Shown here piece after piece: positions 23,027 through 32,308 of a DNA stretch of 64,000 nucleotides. Numbering within the stretch: the stretch's first letter is position 1; each line of letters starts with the position of its first letter. The position numbers and the translations under genes are program-made. Below the pieces are notes generated by a model. It ran no database searches and was not told the origin of the DNA. It saw nothing but the letters and a program-made list of their open reading frames with translations. Origin of the DNA: Acidiluteibacter ferrifornacis (lineage in GTDB: Bacteria; Bacteroidota; Bacteroidia; Flavobacteriales_E; Vicingaceae); assembly GCF_009909615.1 (NCBI RefSeq), contig NZ_WWNE01000007.1, positions 273,325 through 337,324 of the forward strand. The letters are read 5' to 3'.

Positions 23027-25483
23027 ATGAAATATCGCTCTCTCTTTTCACTGACTATTGTATTGATGATTATCGGATTTAGCAGTATTGCCCAGTCCAA
23101 TATTTATTCTTCTTCAAAGATTCAGTTGGAATTGAAGAAACTGAACTTTTTAGGCAATGCCTTGTATTTGGCGGCTCACCCTGATGATGAAAATACACGT
23201 TTAATCACTTGGTTGGACAATGAAAAATTGGCTCGAACTGCTTATTTGTCATTGACAAGAGGAGATGGTGGACAAAATCTAATTGGTACAGAGAAAGGTG
23301 CCGCCATGGGTTTACTAAGAACTCAAGAATTAATAGAAGCTCGAAAAATTGACGGTGGAGAGCAGTTTTTTAGCCGTGCAGTGGATTTCGGTTATTCTAA
23401 AACTGCCAAAGAAACTTTTGAAATTTGGGAAAAAGATAAAATTCTAGCGGATGCCGTTTGGGTGATTCGAAAATTCAAGCCTGATGTAATTGTTACTCGA
23501 TTTCCACCAGACGAGCGAGCTGGTCACGGACATCACACCGCTTCTGCGATGATTGCCATTGAAGCATTCAAATTAGCTGCCGACGAAAATGCCTATCCGG
23601 AGCAACTAAAATTGGTAGACACTTGGCAAGTAAAACGGTTGTACTGGAATGCTTCCAACTGGTGGAACAAAGGTATTGCTGAAGAAGCTGCAGGAAATGA
23701 CAAATACTTTGTAGTGGATGCCGGTGGTTACAGCCCTTTATTGGGAGAATCAAATGGAGAAATTGCTGCAAAAAGTAGAAGTTCACACAGAAGTCAAGGT
23801 TTTGGAGCAGCAATGCAGCGTGGAGAAAACTTAGAATATTTATATCACTTAGAAGGAGAAAAAGCAACCAATGATTTATTTGATGGTGTTCATACTTCTT
23901 GGAAAACCATTAAAGGTGGCGATAAAATTCAGGCTCAAATTGATGCCATTATTGCGAATTTCAAACCCAACCAACCTCAACAATCCATTGCAGGATTGGT
24001 GAAATTGTACAATACCATTAAAGCGAATAAAAACTTAACTCCTCATGCCACTCAGAAATTAGCAGACATTCAGGACATCATCAAAACCTGTTCTGGTGTA
24101 TTTGTAGAAGCTATAGCAGAAGATTTTAGTGGAACCGAAAATAGCGAAGTGAAAGTTTCTGCACAATTGATCAACAGAAATGGAGCAGCTGTCAAAGCAA
24201 CATTTTCAAATGTTGAAGGCCAAATTGAATTGCCGAAAAATCAGTTAATCGAGAAGGATTTTACCATCAAAGCTCCTTCAGAAATTTCTCAGCCATATTG
24301 GTTGACATCTCCTTACTTCGGTGTATTTGGAGTAGATCAGCAAGAACTGATCGGGTTGCCTGAAAGTCCAGCTGCTGTGAATTTAGATTATCAATTGACC
24401 TTTGACGGAACGACTTTCACCTACTCTACTCCCCTACTTTATAAGTGGACAGACAGAGTGGAAGGAGAAATCTATCGACGATTTATAGTGACTCCTAAAG
24501 CAACGGGAGAATTTTCAAGCAATGTTCTATTATTTGCCGATGAGCAACCCAAAGAGGTGAGCTTGATTATCAAAGCACATGAAAACTATACCACTGGAAA
24601 AGCAACTTTAACGATTCCTAAAGGTTGGGAAACAACGGCTTCTCAGTTTGATTACAACATCGCTGAAAAAGGACAAAAGCAGGTATTTAAATTCATCGTT
24701 ACTCCTCCCAAAGGTGGAAGTATTGGCGATCTTTCAATCCAACTATCAGATGGTTCTGAAATGAAGTCTGAGCAATTGATTAAATACAATCACATTGAAT
24801 ATCAAACGCTTTTTGACCCTTTAGTTGCGAAAGTTGTGAAGGTCGACTTTAAAAGAGCTGGCGATAGAATCGGATACATAATGGGTAGTGGAGACGAAGT
24901 TCCAAACAATTTAAAAGAGGTTGGATATACTGTTGAACTAATCGAAGCTGACAATTTAAACGCTGTCGATTTATCCGTTTTTGACGCTATAATTGTTGGA
25001 ATTAGAGCCTACAACACTACGGAATCGTTGAAAAATGGCAATTTATTTTTGAATGATTATGTAAAAAATGGCGGAAATGTAATCGTGCAATACAACACCA
25101 ATAGAGGTTTGGTGACTGAAGATATAGGACCATACAAATTTCAAATTTCTCGAGAGCGTGTGACGAAAGAAGAAGCTGAAGTAACTTTCATCGATCCTAA
25201 GGCGGAAGTGCTTAACTTTCCAAATAAACTGACTAAAGCAGATTTTGATGGTTGGGTGCAAGAAAGAGGGTTGTATTTTGCAGACGAATGGGACGAGAAT
25301 TTCACCCCAATTTTGTCATGGAATGATCCTGACGAAGATGCTCTTGAAGGTGGATTAATCGTTGCGAAATATGGCGAAGGTCATTTTGTATACACCGGAA
25401 TCTCGTTCTTCAGACAGTTGCCTGCAGCAGTGCCAGGTGCTTACCGTTTGATGTCGAATATTATTGGATTAGGAAAAAAGTAA
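23027..25483 (+). CDS. Exported PIG-L (LmbE-like) deacetylase with C-terminal beta domains
   Basis: This 818-residue protein has a signal peptide (about 1-22). The N-terminal PIG-L/LmbE domain (about 35-260) carries the zinc motif AHPDDE (about 49-54) and the later histidine pair in AGHGHHTAS. Downstream are beta-sandwich regions, then a terminal glutamine-amidotransferase-like region (about 620-818: DAIIVGIRAYNT, GGNVIVQYNTNRG). Such proteins probably remove N-acetyl groups from amino sugars outside the cytoplasm. A small membrane-protein gene follows 3 nt later. Confidence 0.9.
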   Translation: MKYRSLFSLTIVLMIIGFSSIAQSNIYSSSKIQLELKKLNFLGNALYLAAHPDDENTRLITWLDNEKLARTAYLSLTRGDGGQNLIGTEKGAAMGLLRTQELIEARKIDGGEQFFSRAVDFGYSKTAKETFEIWEKDKILADAVWVIRKFKPDVIVTRFPPDERAGHGHHTASAMIAIEAFKLAADENAYPEQLKLVDTWQVKRLYWNASNWWNKGIAEEAAGNDKYFVVDAGGYSPLLGESNGEIAAKSRSSHRSQGFGAAMQRGENLEYLYHLEGEKATNDLFDGVHTSWKTIKGGDKIQAQIDAIIANFKPNQPQQSIAGLVKLYNTIKANKNLTPHATQKLADIQDIIKTCSGVFVEAIAEDFSGTENSEVKVSAQLINRNGAAVKATFSNVEGQIELPKNQLIEKDFTIKAPSEISQPYWLTSPYFGVFGVDQQELIGLPESPAAVNLDYQLTFDGTTFTYSTPLLYKWTDRVEGEIYRRFIVTPKATGEFSSNVLLFADEQPKEVSLIIKAHENYTTGKATLTIPKGWETTASQFDYNIAEKGQKQVFKFIVTPPKGGSIGDLSIQLSDGSEMKSEQLIKYNHIEYQTLFDPLVAKVVKVDFKRAGDRIGYIMGSGDEVPNNLKEVGYTVELIEADNLNAVDLSVFDAIIVGIRAYNTTESLKNGNLFLNDYVKNGGNVIVQYNTNRGLVTEDIGPYKFQISRERVTKEEAEVTFIDPKAEVLNFPNKLTKADFDGWVQERGLYFADEWDENFTPILSWNDPDEDALEGGLIVAKYGEGHFVYTGISFFRQLPAAVPGAYRLMSNIIGLGKK

Positions 25484-25486
25484 ACC

Positions 25487-25621
25487 ATGGAAAAACAACC
25501 AGAGATTTTAGAAGAAGGCCCTCCATTTTTCAGTAATTGGAATAAGCTGTATGTGTTTATTATTTGCTTTCAATTGGCGTTGATTGCGTTTTTTACGTGG
25601 ATGACTTTGAGTTACGCTTAA
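25487..25621 (+). CDS. Small single-span membrane protein (44 residues)
   Basis: The frame starts with an ATG 3 nt after the PIG-L stop codon and encodes MEKQPEILEEGPPFFSNW followed by one hydrophobic span and TLSYA. Small proteins of this EEGPPFF type precede sodium:solute symporter genes in Bacteroidota. Here no symporter follows, so this may be a remnant of a longer operon (inference). Confidence 0.65.
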   Translation: MEKQPEILEEGPPFFSNWNKLYVFIICFQLALIAFFTWMTLSYA

Positions 25622-25658
25622 ATGGGTTAAAGTATCAATTTAGCAATGTATTTGCTTA

Positions 25659-25850
25659 CCCTTCATTTCGACGCAGCTCAATGTTAACTCAAAAAGCTCA
25701 GGATGACAAAGGCATTCGTGTATTTGATAAAACTAATTTAAGAGTTTAAGTTTTAACTAAAATCAATTTTTCTCAACAAACGAAATGTCAATCTTAATTT
25801 GTCAGGCTGAGCGGTGAAGTTCACACTGAGCTTAGCTGAAGTGAAGCCTT
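25659..25850. repeat. Inverted pair of degenerate GTCANNCTGAGC-type intergenic repeats
   Basis: The unit at 25659-25706 read on the minus strand begins GTCATCCTGAGC and ends in TCGAAATGAAGGG. The unit at 25801-25850 read on the plus strand begins GTCAGGCTGAGC and ends TGAAGTGAAGCC. They face each other between convergent genes. Such elements are common in Bacteroidota intergenic DNA. They may act as transcript ends. Confidence 0.55.
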
Positions 25851-26055
25851 AGACAAACATAACCACAATCCCAACAACAGCAATCAGTAATAAATACAAA
25901 TACTTATTGCCAAAGTTAAGCGTCCACCCCATGAATGGTTGATATTTTGGAACCATCAATCTTGGGTCTGATGCATTGACATAAAATGGCCCTTTCCAAT
26001 TTTTAGGACCTTGGTGAGTGCGTTCTCGCATTTCCTTTTTGATGTCTTTGCTCAT
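25849..26055 (-). CDS. DUF5808 small membrane protein
   Basis: This 68-residue protein has the DUF5808 pattern WKGPFYVNASDPRLMVPK and GWTLNFGNK in its first 50 residues, then one C-terminal membrane span. Its function is unknown. The stop codon overlaps the edge of the adjacent intergenic repeat. Confidence 0.8.
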   Translation of the reverse strand: MSKDIKKEMRERTHQGPKNWKGPFYVNASDPRLMVPKYQPFMGWTLNFGNKYLYLLLIAVVGIVVMFV

Positions 26056-26059
26056 GAAT

Positions 26060-26416
26060 CTAGTAGTCTTGAATTAACACATCAGTTGGAATGTGAAGCG
26101 TCGTATTTAATTTTCGAATCATATCAATTGTAAGCTTTCTTTTTCTATTCAAAATCTCACTTACTCGACTTTTAAAACCAACAATTTCAGCTAAATCCTT
26201 TTGCTTCATTCCCATTTGCTCCATTCTAAATTTTATAGCTTCTATAGGGTCGGGAAGATCAATTGGATAAGTCTCATTTTCATACTTGTCAATTAGTATC
26301 GATAAAATTTCTAATTCATCGCCCTCGTCTGTCCCTTTCTTTGAATCAAAAATAACCTCTAATCGCTCCAATGCCTCTTGATAATCTTGTTCGTTTCTTA
26401 TTGGTGTAATTTTCAT
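26060..26416 (-). CDS. higA: HigA-type antitoxin
   Basis: About 118 residues from the ATG at 26416, which lies 1 nt after the higB stop codon. An upstream frame extension overlaps higB and is rejected. The C-terminal helix-turn-helix (MGMKQKDLAEIVGFKSRVSE, about 69-88) binds DNA. The N-terminal part with EALERLEVIFDSKKGTDEG is typical of HigA antitoxins that follow the toxin gene. It should neutralise HigB and repress the pair. Confidence 0.92.
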   Translation of the reverse strand: MKITPIRNEQDYQEALERLEVIFDSKKGTDEGDELEILSILIDKYENETYPIDLPDPIEAIKFRMEQMGMKQKDLAEIVGFKSRVSEILNRKRKLTIDMIRKLNTTLHIPTDVLIQDY

Positions 26417-26417
26417 C

Positions 26418-26711
26418 TTAAATTTCGTTAGCGTTAATTTTATCGTATTCTGCATGAGTCCCAATAAATCTTATCCAAGATATTTGAAACTCAAAATTGA
26501 ACTTAACAATCAGACGATAATTATTTCCCTTGATATTGAATACAATCCTGTTGTCTTTTAAAATACTAGCAGTTGGATACTCGTATTTTAAATCATTAAT
26601 ATTCTTCCATTCTGCTTTCTCAGTTTCTCTAAACCAAGCTTTAAGCTGTTGTTCACTATCAGCATGTTTTAGCCAGAATTCTCTCAGAATTTTCTTGGAA
26701 ATTACCCTCAC
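26418..26711 (-). CDS. higB: HigB-type mRNA interferase toxin
   Basis: This 97-residue RelE/HigB-fold protein has visible family blocks REFWLKHADSEQQLKAWF, NRIVFNIKGNNYRLIVKF and IRFIGTHAEYDKI. It cleaves mRNA at the ribosome when free. The toxin-first order and 1-nt gap to higA are typical. A TATATTTG promoter element lies 18 nt upstream. Confidence 0.93.
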   Translation of the reverse strand: MRVISKKILREFWLKHADSEQQLKAWFRETEKAEWKNINDLKYEYPTASILKDNRIVFNIKGNNYRLIVKFNFEFQISWIRFIGTHAEYDKINANEI

Positions 26712-26728
26712 CTAAAATCAATTTACTA

Positions 26729-26736
26729 CAAATATA
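26729..26736 (-). promoter_or_regulatory. -7 promoter element of higBA
   Basis: The minus strand reads TATATTTG, an exact TAnnTTTG match, 18 nt before the higB start. HigA would be expected to bind nearby. No strong dyad is visible. Confidence 0.5.
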
Positions 26737-26775
26737 ACAAAAGTTACCGAATTGGGAATTTATTCCATTATCAAT

Positions 26776-27663
26776 CTACTCACAAAACTTCTTTATCGCT
26801 TCGTCAATATCTTGCCAATAGATTTCATGAAAATATTCTACATAATTGTCGGAGCTTTTACTGCCTTTTGCCAATAATGTTTTAGCGGTATTTAATAGAA
26901 TACAGGCAAAATCGATTTGTCCCATTTCTGCCAACAACAACCCTTTAAAATAGAATGCTTCTGTGCAGGAAGGTGCATAAAGTATCGCTTTGTCATAAGC
27001 AGCTAGCGCTTCTTCTTTTCGGTTGAGCTGAGCTAAACTTCTACCTTTTTGGACAAATGTATAAACATCAACAAAGTCCTCTCCGTGAGTATTTCCAAGA
27101 TGAGAAATGTAGGTATCGAACTCGGAATTGGCTTTTTCATAGTGCATTAACTGAAAGTGAGCCAACCCTTTTAAATAGTGAATATCTTCTCCCATTGGAG
27201 CGTCATTAAAATCAGGTGTATATGAATCGTGTAATTCTAATATCTCTAATGCTTTCTCATAATCTCGGTAGTAATACAACAGCAACCAACCATAATATCG
27301 GGAGACTGTTTCTGGGTCTAACTTCATACCTTCTTCTAATAATTCTATCGCTTGACGATAATTGCCGTTTTTGGTATTCTGAACTGAAAGCCCTCTTAAT
27401 TGGTCTCCAGTAATGGAATCCATTTTAGAAATCCCCAATTGAATCAATTCATTTCCGATTTCATTCCTGCCATAATAAATGGCGCGGTACCCTAAATTGG
27501 CGAGCGCTGAACCATCGTTCACAGGAAAACTATCTACATACGAAAGTACCGTATCTAAATAATCTTTAGTTTCTTGACTTAGCATTTCATCGTCTGTTTC
27601 ATGGCTTTTACATCCAAAAATCAAACTCAACAATAACGCTACAGTTAAACTATAATTTCTCAT
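26776..27663 (-). CDS. TPR-repeat lipoprotein
   Basis: This 295-residue lipoprotein has lipobox IFGC (Cys18). Four or more tetratricopeptide repeats follow, for example NYRQAIELLEEGMKLDP, KALEILELHDSYTP and EALAAYDKAILYAPSC. TPRs mediate protein interactions. It is 6 nt downstream of the next entry's gene and probably co-transcribed with it. No specific function can be read. Confidence 0.85.
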   Translation of the reverse strand: MRNYSLTVALLLSLIFGCKSHETDDEMLSQETKDYLDTVLSYVDSFPVNDGSALANLGYRAIYYGRNEIGNELIQLGISKMDSITGDQLRGLSVQNTKNGNYRQAIELLEEGMKLDPETVSRYYGWLLLYYYRDYEKALEILELHDSYTPDFNDAPMGEDIHYLKGLAHFQLMHYEKANSEFDTYISHLGNTHGEDFVDVYTFVQKGRSLAQLNRKEEALAAYDKAILYAPSCTEAFYFKGLLLAEMGQIDFACILLNTAKTLLAKGSKSSDNYVEYFHEIYWQDIDEAIKKFCE

Positions 27664-27669
27664 GGCTAT

Positions 27670-28128
27670 TTATTTAGGTAAGATTTCTGTGAGAACTCCG
27701 TTGACAATTCTAAAGGAATAAAATTTATGACTGTTGACAATCAATCCATTCTCATCCTTTCCTAAATTCCAGTCTTTTAATTCTTTCGTTTTCGACATGA
27801 AATAATCGGTGATAGCTGTATCCATTTCTGTTAATCTATAATTCAAATCGCACTGTTGAAGTCGATAATCACCAACTTCTCCTTTACAGTTGATCTTAAA
27901 TTGAATAGCAATTAATCCTGAATTGGACGAAAGCTTTTTGAATTTCGCTTCTGGATAATCCGCCCTGAAATGCTTTTTGATGTCATAAAAATTGAGGGTA
28001 TTCGTAATGTCAGGATGATAGTAGGGCATTGTTCTTACACCATCACACAATTTAAACTGGTCTTGTGCTGTTGCCGCATTTTGAAAATAGAATAGATATA
28101 AAAAGGAAATAAATAACAATCGTTTCAT
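27670..28128 (-). CDS. Exported protein, TonB-C-like fold, function unknown
   Basis: This 152-residue protein has a signal peptide (about 1-21). The core SGLIAIQFKINCKGEVGDYRL and the paired Cys (about 82 and 95) recall the TonB C-terminal fold used by Bacteroidota exported proteins. There is no membrane span beyond the signal. It heads a two-gene unit with the TPR lipoprotein. The upstream gap (28129-28327) holds only AT-rich sequence with a weak copy of the CACAAAG repeat. Confidence 0.6.
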   Translation of the reverse strand: MKRLLFISFLYLFYFQNAATAQDQFKLCDGVRTMPYYHPDITNTLNFYDIKKHFRADYPEAKFKKLSSNSGLIAIQFKINCKGEVGDYRLQQCDLNYRLTEMDTAITDYFMSKTKELKDWNLGKDENGLIVNSHKFYSFRIVNGVLTEILPK

Positions 28129-28327
28129 GAACTAGCTAAATTAATTTGAAACAAATAAAACCAACTAATTTGAAACTTATTGTGAATGAAGGTTAAACCA
28201 TAATTTAATCGCAAAATTCACAAAGATTTACACAATGGGCGCTAAGACAATATTGATTCTAACTACCAATCTCACAAAAAATCATTGCTATATTTTCCTA
28301 TTGAAAAATTTCTACATAAAACAATTG

Positions 28328-29149
28328 CTACATTATAACTTTCCCTTGGGCCTTTGTCTCCTCTTCAGGTAGAATATCACAATTGTCCCAGATTCCAGTC
28401 AACAATGTTTTGGCATAAGAAGCTGGCAATCCCTTTTCGGTCATTAATTGATTCGCTAATAAATGGTCGTATGAGAAGTGATGATGCTCTACTTTTAACT
28501 CTCCTTCATTTGATGACAAAATCGCATACCAAACATCGGTTTGTCCATCGTTGGCTGGCATTCCTATTACGCCTGGGTTTATCCACAAGAATCCGTCTTT
28601 TTTATCTTGGAAAGGCAATCCACAGTGCCCTCCAATAATAACATCAGCTTTTGTCAATTCAAATTCTTTTTGCTTCACTTTCCATGGAGTAGACTTAAAC
28701 ACGAATTGAGAAACATGGCTTTTAGAACCGTGCACAACAGCTACTTTTTTACCGGCAAAATCAAATTCTAAAAAATCGGGCATTTGCTCTAACCAAGCGA
28801 CCGATTCAGTACTGACATTCTGCTGAGCATATGGATACCACTGTCGTGAAAAAATATCGCAGCGGGTTCCGTCTTCAAAGTCGCAACCGCAATCCTCTTG
28901 GCCTTCTCGCAGCTGTTGTTCTACATTCCCTGTGATGGAATGGATTCCCCAGTCTTTGATAAAATTCAAGGATTCCTCCGGCTGCGCGCAATAACCGACA
29001 ATGTCGCCATTGCAAATAATTCGACCTGGCGTAAATCCTTTTGCTACAGCAATTTCTTTCATTTTTTCAAGTGCTTGCAAGTTGCTATACACTCCACCGA
29101 ACAATAAAATAGCGTTTCCTGAAATTGAAATGGATTGGGTTTTACTCAT
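28328..29149 (-). CDS. Metallophosphoesterase-fold protein with altered metal ligands
   Basis: This 273-residue protein follows the YfcE-like metallophosphoesterase outline, but key ligand motifs differ. The usual D-x-H-x-N near the start is GGVYSN (about residues 18-23). GNHD/E is GNVE. GHTH is GHCG. Retained are NGDIVGYC, VVHGS and NPGVIGMPANDG. A Cys-rich insertion, EDCGCDFEDGTRCD (about 89-102), is present. I think a distinct subfamily with this pattern exists in other bacteria, but cannot check it here. Activity may need other metals or be lost. It has no signal peptide. Confidence 0.75.
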   Translation of the reverse strand: MSKTQSISISGNAILLFGGVYSNLQALEKMKEIAVAKGFTPGRIICNGDIVGYCAQPEESLNFIKDWGIHSITGNVEQQLREGQEDCGCDFEDGTRCDIFSRQWYPYAQQNVSTESVAWLEQMPDFLEFDFAGKKVAVVHGSKSHVSQFVFKSTPWKVKQKEFELTKADVIIGGHCGLPFQDKKDGFLWINPGVIGMPANDGQTDVWYAILSSNEGELKVEHHHFSYDHLLANQLMTEKGLPASYAKTLLTGIWDNCDILPEEETKAQGKVIM

Positions 29150-29217
29150 GATTTTTTGAAAATAGAATGGGTAACTTTTTTATATTCCAATTGACTTTAG
29201 TGTTTTTTCCTTTTACT

Positions 29218-29380
29218 TTACTTTTTGGTGAGCAAAAAGTAAAACAAAAAGCTCAGCCTTTAGAAAAATGAATGAAAATTCTTGAATTCCCTAAGTTCAG
29301 CCGGATGATCTTCTTGGTCCACCTTCGAAGCTTTCCGGTTTCTCTATGGAAATTCTTCGAATTTTAATCCATTTTTCTAA
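29218..29380. repeat. MITE-like inverted repeat element plus a small hairpin
   Basis: This stretch lies in a 333-bp gap without genes (29150-29482). A 10-bp perfect hairpin (TTACTTTTTG / CAAAAAGTAA, 29218-29242) is followed by two inverted arms of about 32 bp (29260-29290 and 29348-29380). The arms begin TTAGAAAAATG and differ at a few positions, around a 57-bp GC-richer centre. The form is that of a short non-autonomous mobile or REP-like element. The rest of the gap shows nothing. Confidence 0.6.
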
Positions 29381-29482
29381 GTGACAGTCTTAAAACTCTA
29401 AATTACAATTCAAATATCCAAAACTCAAATACACTGTTAAACTATTAATAATTAATACAATTTGCTTTAACATTAACACTAT

Positions 29483-30844
29483 TTACTCATGCTTTTTTGA
29501 AAATAGAATGGGTAACAAATATAATCCCAAACAAATCAAACTACCCCATAAATTGGCTCCTAGTAAGGCTGCATATTTTCCACTTCCGATGGCTAAATTA
29601 TTTGGTAATAAATCAAAAGCAAATAAGGTTCCGATTACAATTCCGCCAAGAACAGATAGGAAGAATGAAAGCCTAGGCGCTTTGACTTTCCACAAAATAA
29701 ATACTGGCGCTAGACCTATTACCATGGTTCCTGATATCGTTGTTGCTGATAAAATCTCTGGACCTAAAAAGATGGGAATAGTTCCCAAAACGGTTAATCC
29801 AATCATGGCCAAACGACCTTTACTTAAACTGATATTGATGGTTTTTCCAAAGTTCAAATCCACTGCAATTAACTTCGAAAAAGAGGCAAAAGCAGAGTCC
29901 AATGTTGAAGAAGCTGAAGTAATCATGATGAAATTCATCAACAGCATCATTCCGACTCCAAAGGTTTTACTAACCTCAACAGCTGCTTGCCCTTCGAGTC
30001 CATTTTGCTGCGCATAGATCCCAATCCACGAAAATAGAATGATGCAAATTCCGCCAATAAAGGTCGCAGCGATAAAACTTTTCAAAGCCACTTTTGGAGC
30101 AGCAATAAACGCCCGATCTGTCATTACAGGATCGTGAAAAGGATAACTGAATACTTGCAGCAAAGCCACCAATAATAAGTCGACTCCGCCTGCTAACGTC
30201 CATTCGCCTGAACCAATGGTTTCGGTAACGGTAGCTTCAGAACTCGGCAACAAAATGCCTAAAATTACAAACAACAATAAACCAAAAAGTACCATTTGCA
30301 CCATGTCCGTTATCAGCGAACTCCGAAGGCCTCCTTTTAGTGCGTATGCCAATGTCAATAACGTAAAAACGATAATTGCCGTAAAATAAACCGACGTTCC
30401 TTTGTCGCCAAAATAGGTTCCTATCACCATCGTATTCGACCATACTTCGTTGAACATTCGAAAGGCAATCAACAAAGAAAAAAGCCGAATGGCATTGCTC
30501 CCAAAACGACTGCGGAGAAACTGGTGAATGCTCTCAAAACCACCGTTTACCCGCATGTAGTAAATGACAAAACCTGCCACTATAAAAGACAAATAATAAG
30601 TGGCATAAGCGACTCCACCGACCATTCCAAACTCCATCCCTAAATTGGCTGCATTGGTTATGGACTTGGCAAAAATCCAAGAAATCACCAAACTAGAAGT
30701 CAATAGCCAAAAGCCAGGCAGTTTCCCATTGGCCGAAGAAGCTCGGAAAAAAATTTCCTTGCTCTTCGCTAACGGAGAGATGAAAAAGAGGATCAAGCCA
30801 AACAAAATGACTAAAATCCACTGATAAATTAAGAGATCACTCAT
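29483..30844 (-). CDS. Sodium:solute symporter (SSS family)
   Basis: This 453-residue inner-membrane protein has about 13 spans and the SSS core. Family features are FFRASSANGKLPGFWLLTS near the first span, TSASSTLDSAFASFSKL in the sodium-site helix, and SWIFAKSITNAANLG. It imports a small solute with sodium. It is the last gene of the SusC-SusD-symporter run (3 nt after susD). It should carry the solute captured by the outer-membrane pair into the cell. The substrate is unknown. Confidence 0.9.
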   Translation of the reverse strand: MSDLLIYQWILVILFGLILFFISPLAKSKEIFFRASSANGKLPGFWLLTSSLVISWIFAKSITNAANLGMEFGMVGGVAYATYYLSFIVAGFVIYYMRVNGGFESIHQFLRSRFGSNAIRLFSLLIAFRMFNEVWSNTMVIGTYFGDKGTSVYFTAIIVFTLLTLAYALKGGLRSSLITDMVQMVLFGLLLFVILGILLPSSEATVTETIGSGEWTLAGGVDLLLVALLQVFSYPFHDPVMTDRAFIAAPKVALKSFIAATFIGGICIILFSWIGIYAQQNGLEGQAAVEVSKTFGVGMMLLMNFIMITSASSTLDSAFASFSKLIAVDLNFGKTINISLSKGRLAMIGLTVLGTIPIFLGPEILSATTISGTMVIGLAPVFILWKVKAPRLSFFLSVLGGIVIGTLFAFDLLPNNLAIGSGKYAALLGANLWGSLICLGLYLLPILFSKKHE

Positions 30845-30847
30845 GTA

Positions 30848-32299
30848 TTAATTGGCGTCCCACCATGTTTTTACATTTACACTATTCCCGTTGGTTGAAG
30901 CTGCCGCTGTATTGTAATTAGCGCTATTCAAGGTTTGTTCTCCACTAGGGTAAGGCATCCTTACGGGAATTAAATTATTATTCAAACTCGCAGCTACCGT
31001 TTTTAATCTAGGAAAACCTGTTCTTCTGAATTCTATCCAGTTTTCATAGCCATTGATGGTATTGGCGATCCATTTTTGCGTAACAATCTGCTCCAAAGGA
31101 TCAGCTCCGAAAGCACCAAAAGCAGCGGAATCAGTCGTCAAATACGAAGCAGGCAAAGTAGTATTCCAATATTCAAAAGCTTGACGAACGCCTGCTTCAT
31201 ACAATCCTTGTGCATTTCCTCCGATCAATCCTTTTTGCGCTGCTTCCGCCAATAGAAAAGTAGTTTCCCAAGCGGTCATAAAGTTCGCATCCAACACTCC
31301 TGTATTTTCTCTAAAAATGGTTCCAGGCAATGAATAGTCTGCTACCGAAATGGTATTCGAAAGGTCGGGGCCATTTAAAATTCCAACATAAGGAGTCGTA
31401 CCTGAAGTGTCGCCAAAACGGGGTCTAAAAAGCACTTCTATCCGTGGATCATTTAGACTCTTCAAAATTTCTTCGCTCGTCAGCGACATCACATATTGAT
31501 TAAAATCACCTGAACGCAAAGTCGCCATCCTAAAGTTGTTCGGTGGACCTGATGTAAAATCATAAGTCGCATTTTCTACATTGAATTGAATGTAATTTCC
31601 CGCGGCAAAAATGGTTTGCAATTCTGTTGCTACATTTACTCTATCTGAAATGCGCATCAAGAATTTAATCTTTAAAGAATTGGCAAACTTCGTCCAAGAA
31701 GCTAAATCGCCACTAAACAAAATATCTCCTTCCAATCGAGCCGCTCCTGAATAGTTATCTATCGCTGCAATTCCTTGATCTAATAAATCCAAAATTCCAC
31801 CATCGGCAGTATAAATGGCTTCTTGGCTGTCGTACTTTGGAGTGGTGTTTCCTGACTTTCCATTCAGTGCTTCAAAAAATGGAACATCTCCATAAATATC
31901 TGTCAACGCAGCTCCCATGTATGCCTTTAGTATCAAAGCAGGCCCTTCATACACTTTGAATGCGGAACTTTCTGAAGCCTTTTGTAAAATGATTTGATTG
32001 TCACGCAAATTCGTGTACAACACCGGCCAGGGATTGCCGCCCAATTGTGGCGAACTTAAATTGTGTCGATCGAATAAATTGAAATCAATCATCGACAAAT
32101 TCTGTCCCAATAAATTTCCCGCCACAAATCCTTCATAGCTCATTTCTTCGCCATAATTATAGATGACCTGACGCAACAACAAACTGGGTTGTGCATCAAT
32201 TGGCGCATTGGGATTGGTATTAATTTCTTCAAAATCTTTGGTGCAAGCGAATAGCATCAAAACACTAAACGCAGCAATTATATAGTTTATCTTTTTCAT
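30848..32299 (-). CDS. SusD/RagB-family outer-membrane binding lipoprotein
   Basis: This 483-residue lipoprotein has lipobox LFAC (Cys19) followed by TKDFEEINTNPN, the classic SusD start. The body has SusD-like_2 features (AYMGAALTDIYGDVPFFEAL, WETTFLLAEAA, NTINGYENWIEFRRTGFPR). It binds substrate at the cell surface and caps the SusC barrel encoded 9 nt upstream. No glycosidase is linked, so the substrate is not necessarily a glycan. Confidence 0.95.
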   Translation of the reverse strand: MKKINYIIAAFSVLMLFACTKDFEEINTNPNAPIDAQPSLLLRQVIYNYGEEMSYEGFVAGNLLGQNLSMIDFNLFDRHNLSSPQLGGNPWPVLYTNLRDNQIILQKASESSAFKVYEGPALILKAYMGAALTDIYGDVPFFEALNGKSGNTTPKYDSQEAIYTADGGILDLLDQGIAAIDNYSGAARLEGDILFSGDLASWTKFANSLKIKFLMRISDRVNVATELQTIFAAGNYIQFNVENATYDFTSGPPNNFRMATLRSGDFNQYVMSLTSEEILKSLNDPRIEVLFRPRFGDTSGTTPYVGILNGPDLSNTISVADYSLPGTIFRENTGVLDANFMTAWETTFLLAEAAQKGLIGGNAQGLYEAGVRQAFEYWNTTLPASYLTTDSAAFGAFGADPLEQIVTQKWIANTINGYENWIEFRRTGFPRLKTVAASLNNNLIPVRMPYPSGEQTLNSANYNTAAASTNGNSVNVKTWWDAN

Positions 32300-32308
32300 G
32301 TTTTTCGC

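Noticed and set aside
29508..30017. Long open frame on the plus strand opposite the symporter gene
   Set aside because: It lies wholly antisense to a clear SSS symporter, encodes a low-complexity Lys/Pro-rich chain and has no domain.
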